A stretch of 64,000 nucleotides of DNA from Aselliscus stoliczkanus (GCA_033961575.1 CM066731.1:130751001-130815000), one strand, 5' to 3'; shown: positions 22,840-35,513, counted from the stretch's first letter. The notes: a model not told the origin generated them from the sequence alone. Translations and numbers: made by a program.

Positions 22840-23460
22840 TTTTTAAATAAATTTTGTTTAAAAATTAAGATAAACATAAAGAAACTAATTAATGCCATCT
22901 CCAGTGGCAAACATTATTACTATTTTGATATTCACCCTTTCTTTTTTCAGTATGAGCATAGATGTATTGATATACCAATTTTTCACAAAAATGACTAATA
23001 ATGAAGCTAGTTTTTTATAATACTTAGGACCATATTTCATGGCACATTTCTCCTACATTATTTAATGGCTACATAGCGTTCTAGCATATAAATATTTCAT
23101 TTCTTATTTAGGAAATTTTTTATTTTTTTAGACATTACATTAAAAATAAATTTTTTTCCTATTATAATTAATGTGATGATCATCACTGAATATTCATCTT
23201 TGACATTTTATTTCCTTGGGATATATTTGCAGAAGTAGATGTGCTGTAGTGAAAGTCTATGCCTATTTTTAAGGCTTTTGATACCTATTGCCAATTGCCT
23301 TCCAGAAAAGTTGTATTAATTTAGAATCCCACCAGCAGAGCATGAGGCACTTATTTCCTCACTCCCCTGCCAGCACTCAGCATTATGGTTCTTTTTAATC
23401 TTTGCTAATCTGAGGAGAGCAAAATGGTGTCTCTTTGTTGTTTTAATTAATTCATTCTTG
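22840..23460 (-). repeat. Antisense L1M LINE, 3' region
   Basis: In plus-strand order it shows TTCCTTGGGATATATTTGCA, a GTGCTGTAGTGAAAGTCTAT stretch, TTGCCTTCCAGAAAAGTTGT, AATCCCACCAGCAGAGCATG and TCTTTGCTAATCTGAGGAG. This is the reverse complement of the old L1M family 3' region. It is a dead relic. Confidence 0.75.
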
Positions 23461-23739
23461 AAACCAGCATTTCTGAAGACAGAATGGCACCCACTTGCTC
23501 CTTTACATGATTGCATGTGTCAGTAGTTACACCTAGAATTCATTAATACTTGTATTTTATCATACCGGGCATGGTTTTACAGCAGGTAAAACTAATCTGG
23601 CTAGACCACAAGGCTGTTTGATCTCCTCGGAAACTATACAGATTTATGTAAATAAAGCATGGGGCTTATCTTCTTCTTTGTGTCTGGGAAAATACAAAAG
23701 ACAATGAAATTTAACAACCATACTTTGCTTGGTGCTGAG

Positions 23740-24330
23740 GGAGAAAGGAGTGAGATGTTTGGAAGATAACAATGTTACCGGTCAGCCCAGTGGATAGCAT
23801 CCATTAGCTACAGCACAACTGCTGGAGGTGACTGTGTTGGTATCTGTAACATGTTGATGTGTGAAGTGAAAAAATGAATCCTATTCCTCAGGAGAGTCCT
23901 GCATATGTCAAGTATATTGTCTCATTAAGCCAATCCATTTATCAACCCACTGAATGCCAATTAAATTGCACAGGATGGTGCAGGTATATGGTGGGCTGTT
24001 GGTGCCAAACTTTATTACAGCTGAGATTTTCTGGCGCAGTATGTTCCACGCAGCAAAATGGCAGGCATATCAAAGCCAAATTAAATGTTCTTGAAATAAT
24101 GCCTTTAAAGAGGACGAAATGCCACAGCCTGGCAGAGGAGAATGTGAAATGTAATGTCAGTTCTTGGTGTACTTTTAGTTCCAATGAAGATGTCAAGGCT
24201 CAGATCCAGCCAGTGCCAAATGTCTTCACAGCGTGCAAATTAGATCAGTGTAATTTCATCAGGAAAATGATCAGGCTCTGCTATAGTTATGGCTGAATTC
24301 ACTGCTTCTGCCGAGGGCTGGGGGAGGACC
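23740..24330. promoter_or_regulatory. Candidate constrained element with a 140-codon frame open
   Basis: This is a non-repetitive, balanced-composition block between AT-rich flanks. One frame is open from ATG at 23874 to the stop at 24294-24296 (140 codons, 12 cysteines), and the opposite strand is also open over 23942-24196. I recognise no protein family, signal peptide or splice structure. The frame has no promoter-like CpG island, though a small GC-rich patch sits at 24305-24355. Long stop-poor blocks on both strands in a gene desert are more often constrained noncoding elements than genes. Confidence 0.35.
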
Positions 24331-24355
24331 GCGGGGGCCCAGCTGAGCTCGCACT

Positions 24356-27300
24356 GCCTTCCTCAGAAAGAGAGAGAACCTGATTTAATGTATTGTCCTC
24401 TTGACACTACTATTGGAAGTCAGTCTCCCTCTCAGAAACACTGCTAAATGAGCATCTAACATAGATTACGATGATTTTGTTTGGAATCTGAAAAGAAATC
24501 TGTTTAGTGAAAATTAAACCCCAAGTAAGTGAACTCCTAAGCCAGCTGCCAGGAAGGTATTATAAGCAAGAGAGTTTTGGGTTGTGATTAAACATAAAAT
24601 TTGTATAAAAACATATAGGTATTGGTATTAAAAGCTTAAAGTGTTCAAATTAAAGTGTTTAGAAATATATGCATAATCTAATACATGGATATAATGATAC
24701 ATATTCTTAGGAAGCACTAAAGATAAATTACTAATACAAAATAAAAAATACTGATGATTTCTAACTAAAAAAGAGAAGCCCTATAAGAATGCTGTGACTG
24801 GTTTTTAGTGTTAAATATAGGAGAAATGAGACAGGGTATATGTATCTTGGGAAGAAAACTACAAGTGATCTAACATTTGGAATAAATTAAAATAAGTCAA
24901 TTTCATAACAAGAGGTCACTTATCATCATGACATTGTTTCCTATTTTGAAGTTGTTTCTCAATGCAACACTGTTTAAATATACTCTTGAAATGTTATTTT
25001 AGTGTAAAAATGTGTTTTTCTTTTCCGTTTCACGTATAGCTTTCTACCAGAGTGATATAATCAGGGTTCCTCTTTGAATTTGTTGCTGTAGCCTCAGCCT
25101 CTGTGAAGACAAAGTAAAAATCTGAACACTTGGGTGGCGTTGTCAAGAGCAGCTGGGGAATTTTCAGTGTTTCACGTATAAAGAAGTGGTTGATTTTCAG
25201 TCTTTCTAAACCCTATATGTTCTGCTAATACTATAGTAACACGTGGTTTTAATTCGCATATTTTAAAATGTTTATAGTATGATCTTTATAAAATATATTA
25301 ACAACGATAAGTAGTAAAGATGATAAGTAGTAACAATGATAAGTAGTAAGGAGAAAACAAAAATTACCCATAATCCACCAAACATAACAATGCTAACACT
25401 TTTTTATACATTTTCTAGTCTTGAGAAAAAAATACATCTGATTTTTTTTCTTTAATTCCTATTGTCTATAAAGCTTTGCCTCTTCCTTTAACATATTATG
25501 AGCATTTTTCTATGTCAGTAAATAGTCTTAAAAATGTTTTTAGTGAAGCAGAATATTATGTGTAACATCCCCTATAATTGGATACTTGTATCAGTATTTA
25601 GCTATTTAGCTTCATAACTAACATCCCTACAAATAAACCTTTGTTCATATTTAATTACTTTTTGGACAGCTTCCTAAGAAGTGGAATTAATGGGTTAAAA
25701 GTATGGATTTTCAAGGATCTTGCTACTACCATGCTACTTTTTAGAATCTACCTATAAATCTATAATTTATAGCCCCCAAGAAAATAATTTTATAAAATAA
25801 GATCCATAAAACAGTTCATTTTTATATTCTACCAACCATATTATGACTTCTGCATTTCAAATCTTAAATTTCATACAAATGGGGAGAATAACTCAAAACA
25901 CTCTAAAACTATGTGAAATCTGAGCATAAGACTGTGGGCTGCCTTCCTTCTGTTGTTATTCACTATGCTCTCAGTTACTGGAAAGTAATTCAATTGATTG
26001 AAACAAATAACTTAAAACATGCTTAAAGCCAAAGAAAAAATCATTATCTCAAGTCTTGAAACTGTTTTGGCACTCTCTCTGTATATTTAATTGGTATAGA
26101 CAAACCAATAGTTTGTTAAAAGCTGTGTTACTTTGCATTACTTTTTATCCCTGTATATCTCTTTAGAATCTCTACTGTGGACCTTTCTTTTATTTCCTAT
26201 TTTAGCAATAGGCACAAGACTCAAGGCTACCTCTGGGGCTTGCCAAGACCCAGGTGCCAAATCTTGGAACCTTCTAGTAGCAACATCTGGCCTTTTGGTG
26301 AGCTGCACAGGCAGTTGTGCACTAAACTCAAAACTGCTTCTGGAATGTCACATGGACAGACAATCTTCTCATATTTGGGCTAGGGGCTTCCTGAGGAAAC
26401 ATTTGTCTTTCTGTTCACTTTTAATGTGCAACAGATAATATTAATTATGTAGGAAAATATTTTTTATACAAAATATTCCATTTAAAATTGTATTTCCTTA
26501 CTTTAATTAGTAGTGTTGTATCCCAGCCTAGTTTCCAGCTGTTTGTGATTTTTTTTTTTTTTTAGAAGTCAGGAGAGACACTATTTCAGTTCTGGGTAAA
26601 TGTTGAACAACTGCACCAAATTCATAAAAAGTGGCCAGATTTGCACTTAGGAGTGGCTTAAATTATTGATAATTGGAAAAAAAATCTTAATACCTACAAG
26701 ATACTTCCTCAAAACTAATGTTCCTCATTTATTTTAAGAATATCTTCTAAATATATACACTGCTGTAACCTACTATGATAATTTGTCTCCTATCATTGGA
26801 TGGCTAAAGATTTGTTTTAATGTCTTTTTTAATCAGAAGATTAAAGTCCATGTTCAAACAATACCATTAACTTAGTTATCAACTTAGCATGAAGAGTAAT
26901 CCGAGCTATTACCCTTTCTCAGGACCCAAGGTTAAGCAGACACAAGAAAAAAATGCAATTAAATAAACATATTACCTCCAACAATTTTCTATTTTTCAAG
27001 GAAACAGAAACAAATTAAGAATATTTTGCCTAGTTTGTGAAAAATAAGATCTTATACCATGTCAAAGACACATGGACTTCAGATAAATCTTTATCCTATT
27101 ATTTTTAGAACTTGCTAGATTTTCGCATCTTAATAAGCTCTGTTTATCATGACATTATTCTGTAGTTCATCTTCATTGATAAGGAAATGCTCAAATTTTC
27201 ACACTTCCTTAAAAGTATATTTTCCATAAAAGTTTAAAAACAGAAATTTGTTTTCATTTATTTTGAGTGTTTTTTTAGTGTTTCAAGGAGAACATAATTT

Positions 27301-27384
27301 ATGTAATCTTTGAATTAAAGCAGTCAATGAGTGATTAGTATTTTCTACCATAGATTCAAATTGTGTACGTATAAATGTCTTATT
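24356..27384. other. AT-rich unique sequence, no gene
   Basis: No coding exon, RNA gene or clear transposon is seen over about 3 kb. It contains a 3-unit 16-bp tandem repeat (25304-25351), listed separately, and an A/T run near 26551. Confidence 0.45.
25304..25351 (+). repeat. Three 16-bp tandem units with GATAAG cores
   Basis: The units at 25304-25319, 25320-25335 and 25336-25351 share GATAAGTAGTAA. Two of the three GATAAG cores are preceded by T, so they fit the WGATAR motif of GATA factors. Confidence 0.85.
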
Positions 27385-27838
27385 TCTGCAATGAAATCAG
27401 AGGAACATTTGTACACAGATGTTTACATGAGTTTTATACATAATTGCCATAACATGGAAGCAACCAAGATGTCCTGCAGTAAGCAAATGGATAAACTATA
27501 TTACATCCAGACAATGGAATATTATTCAGCACTAAAAAGAAATGAGCTATCAAGCCATGAAAAGATGATGGAAGCCTAAATTCATATTACTAAGAAAAAG
27601 AAGCCAATCTGAATAAACTACATACTGTATGATTCCAACTATATGACATTCTAGAAAATACAAAACTATGGAGACAGTGAGATCAATGGTTTCCATGGGT
27701 GGCTGCAAGTTGGGGGCAGAGATGAATAGGCAGAGCACAGAATTTTAAGGGCAGTGAAAATATTCTGTATGGCACTATATGGTGGATATTTGTTCATCAT
27801 GTAAAACAAAGAAGATATACAAGTTTGTCAAGGCCATA
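27385..27838 (+). repeat. L1M LINE 3' end, copy 1
   Basis: ATTTGTACACAGATGTTTAC, GCCATAACATGGAAGCAACC, TGGAATATTATTCAGCACTA, the ACAAAACTATGGAGACAGTG segment and a CACTATATGGTGGATATTTG end follow the old L1M terminal region in the sense orientation. A short open frame within it is an ORF2/UTR remnant. Confidence 0.85.
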
Positions 27839-27840
27839 TT

Positions 27841-27866
27841 GTGTGTGTGTGTGTGTGTGTGTGTGT
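27841..27866 (+). repeat. (GT)13 microsatellite
   Basis: A pure GT run sitting exactly between two L1M 3' ends. It probably arose at the 3' end of the first. Confidence 0.95.
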
Positions 27867-27884
27867 AATTTTTAAAAGACAACA

Positions 27885-28822
27885 CACATTGTAGGAAATA
27901 AATATTTGCAAAGAATCTACCTGATAAGAGTCTAATGTCCAGAATATAAAATTGTTACCACTCAACTATTTTTTTAGAAACCATACAACTAATAAAAGGG
28001 GAAAGGATTTGAATAGACATTTCTTCAAAGATGTACAAATGGCCAATGAGTACATGAAAAGATGTTAAACATCACGAGGCATGGAGAGAATACAAATCAA
28101 AGCTAAAATGACATACCATTTAACATCTACTAGCATGGCAGTGAACAAAAAGTTGGGCAATAAGAAATGATAGCAAAGATGTGGAGAAATTACAGCTCTC
28201 ATACATTACTGGGGGAATGTAAAATGCTGCAGCCACTTTGGAAAATAGTGTGGCCATTAAGTTCAATATAGAATTGCCATTTGACTTAACAATTTTATTC
28301 TTAGATATATACCCAAGATAATTGAAAATGTATATCTATACTAAATTTGCACACAAATGTTCATATCTACTTCATTCACAACAGCCAGATAATAGAAACA
28401 ACCCAAATTTCCATCACTGATGATTTCATAAACAAAATGTGATACATCCACATAATGGAGTATTATTCAGCTATAAAAATGAATGAAGTGCTGATACATG
28501 ATACAATGTGAATGAACTTTCAAAACATTATACTAAGTGAAAGAAATCAGACCCAAACGGTCACATTGTATTTGATTCCATTTATGTGAAATATCCAGAA
28601 TAGGCAAATCTATAGATATAGAAAAATTCATGGCTGCCAAGGGCTGAAGAAGGAAATAGAAAATGACTTACTGGGATTATGGTTTATATTTGAACTGATG
28701 AAAATATTCTAGTCATAGTGATGATGGGTGCACAGTCTTGTAACTATGTGAAAGATGTAACTGAATAGTACAATTTAAAATGATGAATTTTATCATATAT
28801 AAATTATATCTTAATAAAAATG
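27885..28822 (+). repeat. L1M LINE 3' end, copy 2
   Basis: This is a longer sense-strand L1M copy. It runs from AAATATTTGCAAAGAATCTA through GGCCAATGAGTACATGAAAA, GGGAATGTAAAATGCTGCAG, TAATGGAGTATTATTCAGC, and a GTTTATATTTGAACTGATGA region. It ends with TGATGAATTTTATCATATA and TCTTAATAAAAATG. It repeats segments present in copy 1, so the two are independent insertions or a duplication. Confidence 0.9.
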
Positions 28823-28962
28823 TTCTCTCACCACTTCCATTCACCTACCTCACCCTAATGGTTATAGGCATAGTTGGCAGTAAGAAATGACTCACACTGT
28901 CAGATTCACACTGATAAGAAAAGGACATTTTTTTTTTCATTTAGTAAAAATTTTAATCTAAT

Positions 28963-29178
28963 CTAGGGTAGGCAATTTTTTCTGTAAAGGGTCACACAGT
29001 AAATATTTTCTGCACATAAGCTCTTTGGTCCTTTTCACAAGTATTCAATCTTATGTTTACAGTGCAAAGGCAGCCATAGACAATACACAAACAAATAAAC
29101 TTAGCTGTGTTCCAATAAAACTTTACAAAAATGGGTGGGCTGGATTTGACTCAAGGGCTGTAGTTTGCTGCCTTCTGA
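28963..29178 (+). repeat. hAT-type DNA transposon relic (MER group)
   Basis: CTAGGGTAGGCAATTTTTTC, TGTAAAGGGTCACACAGTAA, GCAAAGGCAGCCATAGACAA, GTTCCAATAAAACTTTAC and the end GTAGTTTGCTGCCTTCTGA match a common non-autonomous hAT family. The ends are imperfect terminal inverted repeats (TAGGGTAGGCAA against TTTGCTGCCTTCTG). The exact MER number is not certain. Confidence 0.75.
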
Positions 29179-29439
29179 TATAACCTACAGAAGAAAAGGA
29201 CATTTTTAATGTCCTTTACACCCATCTCCAGCCTTTAGTTAGCCATGTGTTCCTATTGCACCCTCTCCCAGTACTTAACAGATCAATATTTTATACAACT
29301 AATGTCACAGATAAGCTAGAGAGAAAATATATTTTAAAAAGGCAATAAAATATGTTTTAGGTGAAAAGAACTTACTAGAACCTTTCTTATGACCATGATG
29401 TCACTCTTAATTTTTCTTATGGTGATGTCACTCTTGCTT

Positions 29440-29640
29440 TTTCAACCCCTTTAAACTCCCTATTACCTCAGGAAAGAGTAAGCATTCTTTATTATGACCC
29501 CCCACCCCCAACCAAGGCCTCTACAATTCTAGCCCCACTTCCTAGAATCATACATGCATTCTTTAATGTCTAGTCACATTAAATCTCTCACTGTTTTCTA
29601 TACATACTAAGGATTTTTATGATTCAGAACTTTAAACATA
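29440..29640 (+). repeat. L2-like fragment (probable)
   Basis: CTTTAAACTCCCTATTACCT, an AAGGCCTCTACAATTCTAG segment and the CCCCACTTCCTAGAATC segment resemble the L2 'ataaaatccaaactccttagc ... aaggccctgcatgatctgg' region. Divergence is high. Confidence 0.45.
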
Positions 29641-32600
29641 CTTTTACTTCAAACTGGAAAGTAGGATGTCTTCACTTGAAGTGACTTAGAGTGATTTTAT
29701 ATGTTTCTTTTCTTAAAAATCACAAAATAATGGCTCAGTGTTACATACTATGTATTACTCAACCAGTAAATTGTAGGTCTGTTTCCTTTGATAAACATTT
29801 CTTTATAGATTCTACTAGACATATAGTATCATCATTCTAACTATTGTGTTAAGAAAAAATTATGCAAAATTTAGGAATAAGGCAAAATAGGATTGCAAGT
29901 TCTTTCAGTGTTTTACTGGAGCATTGTGCACAGGACTGCTCAAAGGTTAATTACCTAGGGTAATGGAAGTTGGTTTATTTGGCTTTTAACTACTGATTAA
30001 GAACCAGACTCTCTGTAGTTTCATGTTAATTTATAGATTTTGATTTGGTAGAGATACAAATGGGTTTTTCCTGGTAGAAAAGTTAAACCACAAATGTTAT
30101 GATTTTATTGACTATAGACTATTATGTTGTGTTATACATAACCCAGCAACCATTTTCTGACTTTCTTTCCTCATTTCTTACAAATGCTCAAATCTTCAAG
30201 TACCTTTGAACCCATTGTATTAACCTCCTGTTTCCCTCATTAGTGAGTTCAATAAATATTAGACGTGCTTTTTCTATATTTGTCTAAGAGTCATGTTATT
30301 TTATATTTCATAGTTTTCTATTAAGGGCTAAACTTAGTTGTCCAGTTTTCAGAAATTTTTTCCAAGACTCATGTCATAATTAATTTTTTCAGCTCCAAAA
30401 GATTTTTCAAAAAAACAAAACCCATATGTAAAGAAAAAAAATGAGATGTACATTTCAAAACAACCTACTTTCTCCAGCCCCAGTGCATTAAGTATGGATG
30501 ATAAGCAGAGAGCCTCACAAGCATATGCCCCTTTCTGCATCTGTTTCTTCAGAGTATTATAAATTCTATATTTTATTTTGACCCACAGGCAGGATTTTGA
30601 AGAGATTTTATTTATGAATTAGAGAAATAAAGGACTCTAGTTCAAATGATGGAATAGCAAATCTGATTAATGAAATTCATTTGAAATTCTTGACATCTAT
30701 TTGCCTTCATTTAATGCCTAATCATGACTCACAGATGTTAGATGTTAGACTTTTTTTTTTAATGTGGACATGTAATATGTAAATTTTTGGTCTTTCTTTT
30801 CCTTTTGGAGAATTAAATTAATATCTATTTTGGGATTTCCTTAAATTGTACTGTATTTTCAAACCACTGCTTATCCCAGAAGATTTTAACAAGAAATGTT
30901 TTTGAATTAAATGTATTCATTAATATTGAAAAATTCTGAAATAATAGAATAACCAAAAATAACACAGCCTGAATTTTTGGGATATCCATCTATAATTATT
31001 ACTCAAAAAAAAGTATTAAGAAACTAATTAATATGGAGCAAAAAAGGGAAAATGTGCTTCAAAAATTTCATATACAAGCTAAAGTATGACAGACACAATG
31101 TATGTGGGTTTTAAGAAAAGGAAAAGAAAGGAAAAGGAGGCTGTCATCAGTCTTATTGAAGCCATGAGGCTTGCAGGGTAACTATGGAGCGAGATAGACC
31201 TAAATTCTTAATATTCTAGTTCTTGGCTTATTGCCTTTGGTGCAGTAATACCTGCAGACTTATTCCTGATACCTTATTTATTTTTAAAATCCTTCTGTTT
31301 TATGAATTACCTAGATTTTCAACTCTTTATTTTATATTTCTCCAAACACCAATATCATACTTTATAAGTTTCCCTTTGAGTTTGTTTTTTTTCAGGTTTG
31401 ATTATTTGGTTTTGTATTTTATTTAAGCATAAAAATCAGAATAAAATAAATACACTCAAACAGAAATTTAAAATTCTTCATAGAAAGTAATTGCTATTTT
31501 TATGTCACAATATAATCAGTCAAAGAACAATTCTATTTTAAATGAATTTGCATGGTTTTGATAACATTTGGGGAAATGGATCTTTGATTTATGTTTTAAC
31601 TCAGACTAGAAGCAAAGGATTTTATGTATAAAATATTTTTTCAATATGCTTAATTGCTAAGGTTGAAACTTCTTTTATTTCCCTAATGAATTGTTGCCAT
31701 ATCATGAAGAAATGACTCTCTCAAAGGAAAAACATTTATTACACCTGAGTCTTCCTGGTCCCAATTGTATCACATGCTGTTTAATAATTTGCAATGATTT
31801 AGGAAGGTTGCCATAACCACTCAATTAAATAATGGCTTTGGATGCAGCCTATAGTATGAGGCACATCCTTAGTAGACATTTAAAACTGTCTTGTTAATTA
31901 GATAGAATCCAGCCACCACTGTGTTCTGAGTATCTCACAGACAAGCAGACAACCTATCCTAAAGGACTGAAAGTAGTCACTTGGTTTTTTGGATTTTTTT
32001 GGTCCAACTAGGCAGATGCAGCATTGCCATAGGGTGGAAATGGAGCCGGGGGGCGGGGGGAAGCAGTAGATGAAGATTTAGGAAATCTCATTTCTAATTT
32101 TGGTCTGTTACTTTTTAATTTTTGATCCTTGAGTAATAATATTCTCTGAACTTCAGTTTCCTCCTGTATATGGAAAGTGAGCTATAGTTGATAATATCTT
32201 AGGCATTTTCCTAATTAATGGTACATCCCTATGTAATTTATGTTAAAGGTAGAAAATGTTTTGCAAAATGTTACCAGGGTATTCATAAAAAGTCTCAATG
32301 GCTTATTTCCATGCAGCATCTGGAAGCAACATAATGAAAAATCAGCCAAACTCTAAGACAGAATAACTAATTTAAAATTGTCAAAATTTGTAATTATTTC
32401 TGGGCCAATGATATAGAATTGCCAGGCAATGCCATAGCAGTAGTTTTATGGCCAGAATCAACCTTTCTGTGGGGAGAATAGACACATGTCCCTATGTCTA
32501 GGTAATGAGATTTGAAGGATAAAGAAAAAGGAATGAGTTCTGAAGACAAATTTTGCCTAATTTATCATTAAGGCTTGGACTAGTCCTATATTATTAAGGT

Positions 32601-33099
32601 TTGAAATAAGCCCCTTCTGGTCAATATTTTAGACTATGGAAAGTAAGTAGACTATGAGTATATTCAACAGGCAGCATAGATATAGTCCTCTAAATAAATG
32701 AATTCTCTTTGTACATAATTAGATCAGAATCAAAGTGAACACTCATTTTTAGCTTTTTTTAACTATATCACCTTAATAATCTGTGAAATTCAATGTATAA
32801 TATTAATTATCTCTTTTAAACTTCATAGCTCTGTTTCAATGAAGAAAAATGAGTATTAAATTAGGTAGACCATAATGTCTAGGGCAGTATGACTGTATAA
32901 TTCTCTTTGCATAATACCTAGTATAGTACAATAGAAATTTTAAATGCTATGCAGTGCTTCCCAGTACAGTGCAAAGATCGTACACATTAGAGTTGGCATA
33001 TCTAGTTTGTCCTCAGATAATTTCTGGCTGATAAAGGATAAACCAGTTAGAGTTTCTGGGACATTTTCCTTATTTATAAAAATAAGCATAATAATATTA
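29641..33099. other. AT-rich unique sequence, no gene
   Basis: About 3.4 kb with no coding exon or RNA gene and no repeat that I can name. A G-rich patch lies at 32048-32060 (two G6 runs split by one C). Confidence 0.5.
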
Positions 33100-33108
33100 T
33101 CCAGGGTC

Positions 33109-33563
33109 TTTTTTTTTTTTTTTTTTTAAAGATTTTTTTATTGGGAAATTGGCGGAGGGGAACAGCGTTGGGGAATCGGGGAAGGGGAACAGACAAGTTG
33201 CTGTCTTTTTGTTCTTCAGTTTAGTTGTGGAGGATGTTGCTTCACTGTTGGTATCGTCATTGCGCTCTTCCCGGATGAGGCAGATCGGTCGCTGGCCTCT
33301 GGATGTCGCTCACCGCGGCTATTGGCAGCTCATGCTTGGCTGCCAGCCACTCACGCTGGCTGCGGGCCACTCACTGCAGCCCATGGCAGCCCACTGCAGC
33401 AGGGGCCGCAGCCCACACCATCACCGGGGCTCGCACAGCCCAGCTCCAGGTGGAGCTGTTTTCAGCTGTAGAGGGCAGTGTCACTGGCCCTCATGTGGGA
33501 TCCGAACTGGGGCCGCTGGCATCCCAAAACCAGCGCTTAACCAATGCGCCACTCGGCCGGCCC
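33109..33563 (-). mobile_element. Long tRNA-derived SINE, reverse orientation
   Basis: A T run is followed by AAAGATTTTTTTATTGGGAA (reversed AATAAA and TCTTT), the C-rich block, the body and GGCCGGCCC. A 14-bp target-site duplication TCCAGGGTCTTTTT lies at 33100-33113 and 33564-33577, the first overlapping the T tail. The body has a small deletion around 33247 relative to other copies (GCCCATG missing before TTGGTATC) and several GCTGGCTGC units at 33335-33365. Confidence 0.93.
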
Positions 33564-33749
33564 TCCAGGGTCTTTTTGACATGCAATGATATAATGACTG
33601 ATTTATTTTCAGGTAGTATCTAGACACACTCATTCAAATAAATTATTATTCTCGTATCACTAGGCATTCCTTAGGCACATGAACGGCACCAGCCAGATTG
33701 GAAGAGTAGACGGACAGGGAAGCTTTTTGCCATTTATCAAAATATGATG

Positions 33750-33845
33750 GGTGTACCTCATTTCTTTAAAAATGAAAGTACTAACAGTACCTATCTCACA
33801 GCATGTGTGAATATTAAATGAGATGTCATAAGTGCTTTGAGTTTT
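33750..33845 (+). repeat. MIR SINE 3' part
   Basis: CAGTACCTATCTCACAGCAT, GTGTGAATATTAAATGAGAT and GTCATAAGTGCTTTGAG match the MIR 3' half ('tacctcatagggttgttgtgaggattaaatgag ... aaagcgcttag'). Confidence 0.75.
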
Positions 33846-34284
33846 TTCTTTATAATTTCTAAAGTAGAAATAGTTTGTTTTGCTTGATTATGAACGATAT
33901 CTACCATTATAACTTTCATGCATATTTTTCAAAAGTTTTCTATGCCTAGATAAAGAGAAAAGTTTCCAAAACAACGGGCTTGTACATGTAAAATATTTGA
34001 AATATGATTTTTTTACCTAGTAATATAAATTGAAGAACTCCTATTTCAAATACTGATTTACTACATATTTTGAATGATTGAATAGTGTTTCATTATATGA
34101 ATGTATCACAGTTTAAGCAATTCCCAGTAGTTTGACATGATCTTGCTTATAAGACAAAAAAAAATTTGGAAGCTGTAATCAGCTTCCCTATAATAAATAC
34201 TTGTACATTGCTTGAGTGCTTCCTCCAGATAAATTAGTCAGCAGATATCCCCTGGATTTAAGCTTTTGATATATGGTGCCAAAG

Positions 34285-34810
34285 CCACTGTATTGGTTAC
34301 CTATTGCTACATTAAAAATCACCCCGGGCCGGCCGAGCAGTGTGGTGGTTAAGCAAGCCAGCAGCCCTGGTTCGGGTCCCACATATGCGGGCCAGTGACA
34401 CTGCCCTCAAAATAAATAAATAAATAAATAAAGTAAAAATCACCCCAAAACTGAGTGACTTGAAATAACAATAATCATTTGATATTTCCTTTGGTCCCTA
34501 TGGGTGACAAATTCACACCAGGGACACCTTGCCTGTGCTCTATGAAACTGGATCTCCGCTGGAATACTGGGAGTCTAAGAGCTGGAATCATCTGAAGGCT
34601 TGTGCATTCACTCATATTTGTAGTTGTCTAGTGGTTGATGCTAAGCATCAGCTCAGTGTCTAGCTTCCTCACATAATGGTGGGGCTGTGTTTCAAGAGAA
34701 AGTATCATATATATATATAAAACATAAGCCCCATCTCTAGATGGAGGAGTGTTGATGTCACATTTATAAGAAAAACAGGTGGAATAGGTTACATACTGCT
34801 GCAGCTGTCT
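34285..34810 (+). repeat. Old interspersed repeat interrupted by a SINE (copy A)
   Basis: ATTGGTTACCTATTGCTACA and, after the SINE, CCAAAACTGAGTGACTTGAA belong to a widespread mammalian repeat with the core 'tgctgcataacaaaccaccccaaaacttagtggcttaaaacaa'. A second copy lies at 41110. I recognise the family pattern but cannot name it with certainty. Confidence 0.65.
34326..34433 (+). mobile_element. Short (head-only) tRNA-derived SINE with (AAAT)n tail
   Basis: The head GGGCCGGCCGAGCAGTGTGG carries a B-box-like GGTTCGGGTCCC and ends at GTGACACTGCCCTC. An (AAAT)n tail follows. A perfect 13-bp target-site duplication TAAAAATCACCCC lies at 34313-34325 and 34434-34446. It interrupts an old interspersed repeat. 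Confidence 0.93.
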
Positions 34811-35393
34811 TTGGAAAATTCTATCTAACCAAGCCAGTATTAGGACTTTTGATGTGCATCACCAAAGTGACCTCCATCTATAATATAAAACTTGAGTAAT
34901 ATCTTTGTCTATCTTATGATATGAAATGAAATTTCACTATCATTTTAGTTTCTTTTCATGATAAAATATACCAGACATTGTTTTGCAAGTCATTTGCCAT
35001 TTATATGTTTCATGATTTTTTAAAATTTGACATAAACTTTAGGTTTCTATGGATGTATTCATTTGTGTGATAGTGATTTATAAAACACCTTCATATGCTA
35101 TATTAAGAATATAATTCTTTGCCAGCATGGTTGAAAATATTTTTCCTGTGAGTCATATTTTTACTGTTGTATTGCATTGTTTACTCTTTATAAACGTCCC
35201 CCCCACACACACACAGGGACTTTTTTGCATTGTTTTGGGTTCTTTAAAACATGGCTAAAAATACTATTTTTCCTTAAATATATTCTATACTTTATATGAC
35301 ATGCTTAGATATACTTCCTTACCCCAAAATTACATTTTTTACTTGTATGATAATTTATTTGTTTATAAATTACATAAAAATAAATTGCATATA
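34811..35393. other. AT-rich unique sequence
   Basis: No gene or clear repeat is seen. A short CA run follows a C7 run at 35199-35216. Confidence 0.5.
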
Positions 35394-35513
35394 TTGTTTT
35401 TTTTTTTGTTTATTTTTTTTGAGGGCAGTGTCACTGGCCCTCATATGTGGGACCGAACTGGGGCCGCTGGCTTCCCAAGCCAGCGCTAAACCACCGCGCC
35501 ACTCGGCCGGCCC
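35394..35513 (-). mobile_element. Short (head-only) tRNA-derived SINE, reverse orientation
   Basis: The T-rich tail is followed by GAGGGCAGTGTCACTGGCCC and the reversed head ending CACTCGGCCGGCCC. A perfect 18-bp target-site duplication at 35376-35393 and 35514-35531 is the longest in the window. The breakpoint after the head is the same as in the other short copies. Confidence 0.95.

Noticed and set aside
27331..27579. 82-codon frame containing a retroelement-like YYSALKRNE motif
   Set aside because: It is part of an L1M 3' relic. It is not an independent gene and no intact element is present.
33149..33623. Open frames of 146 and 106 codons
   Set aside because: Same explanation: GC-rich SINE body read in reverse, bounded by its target-site duplication.
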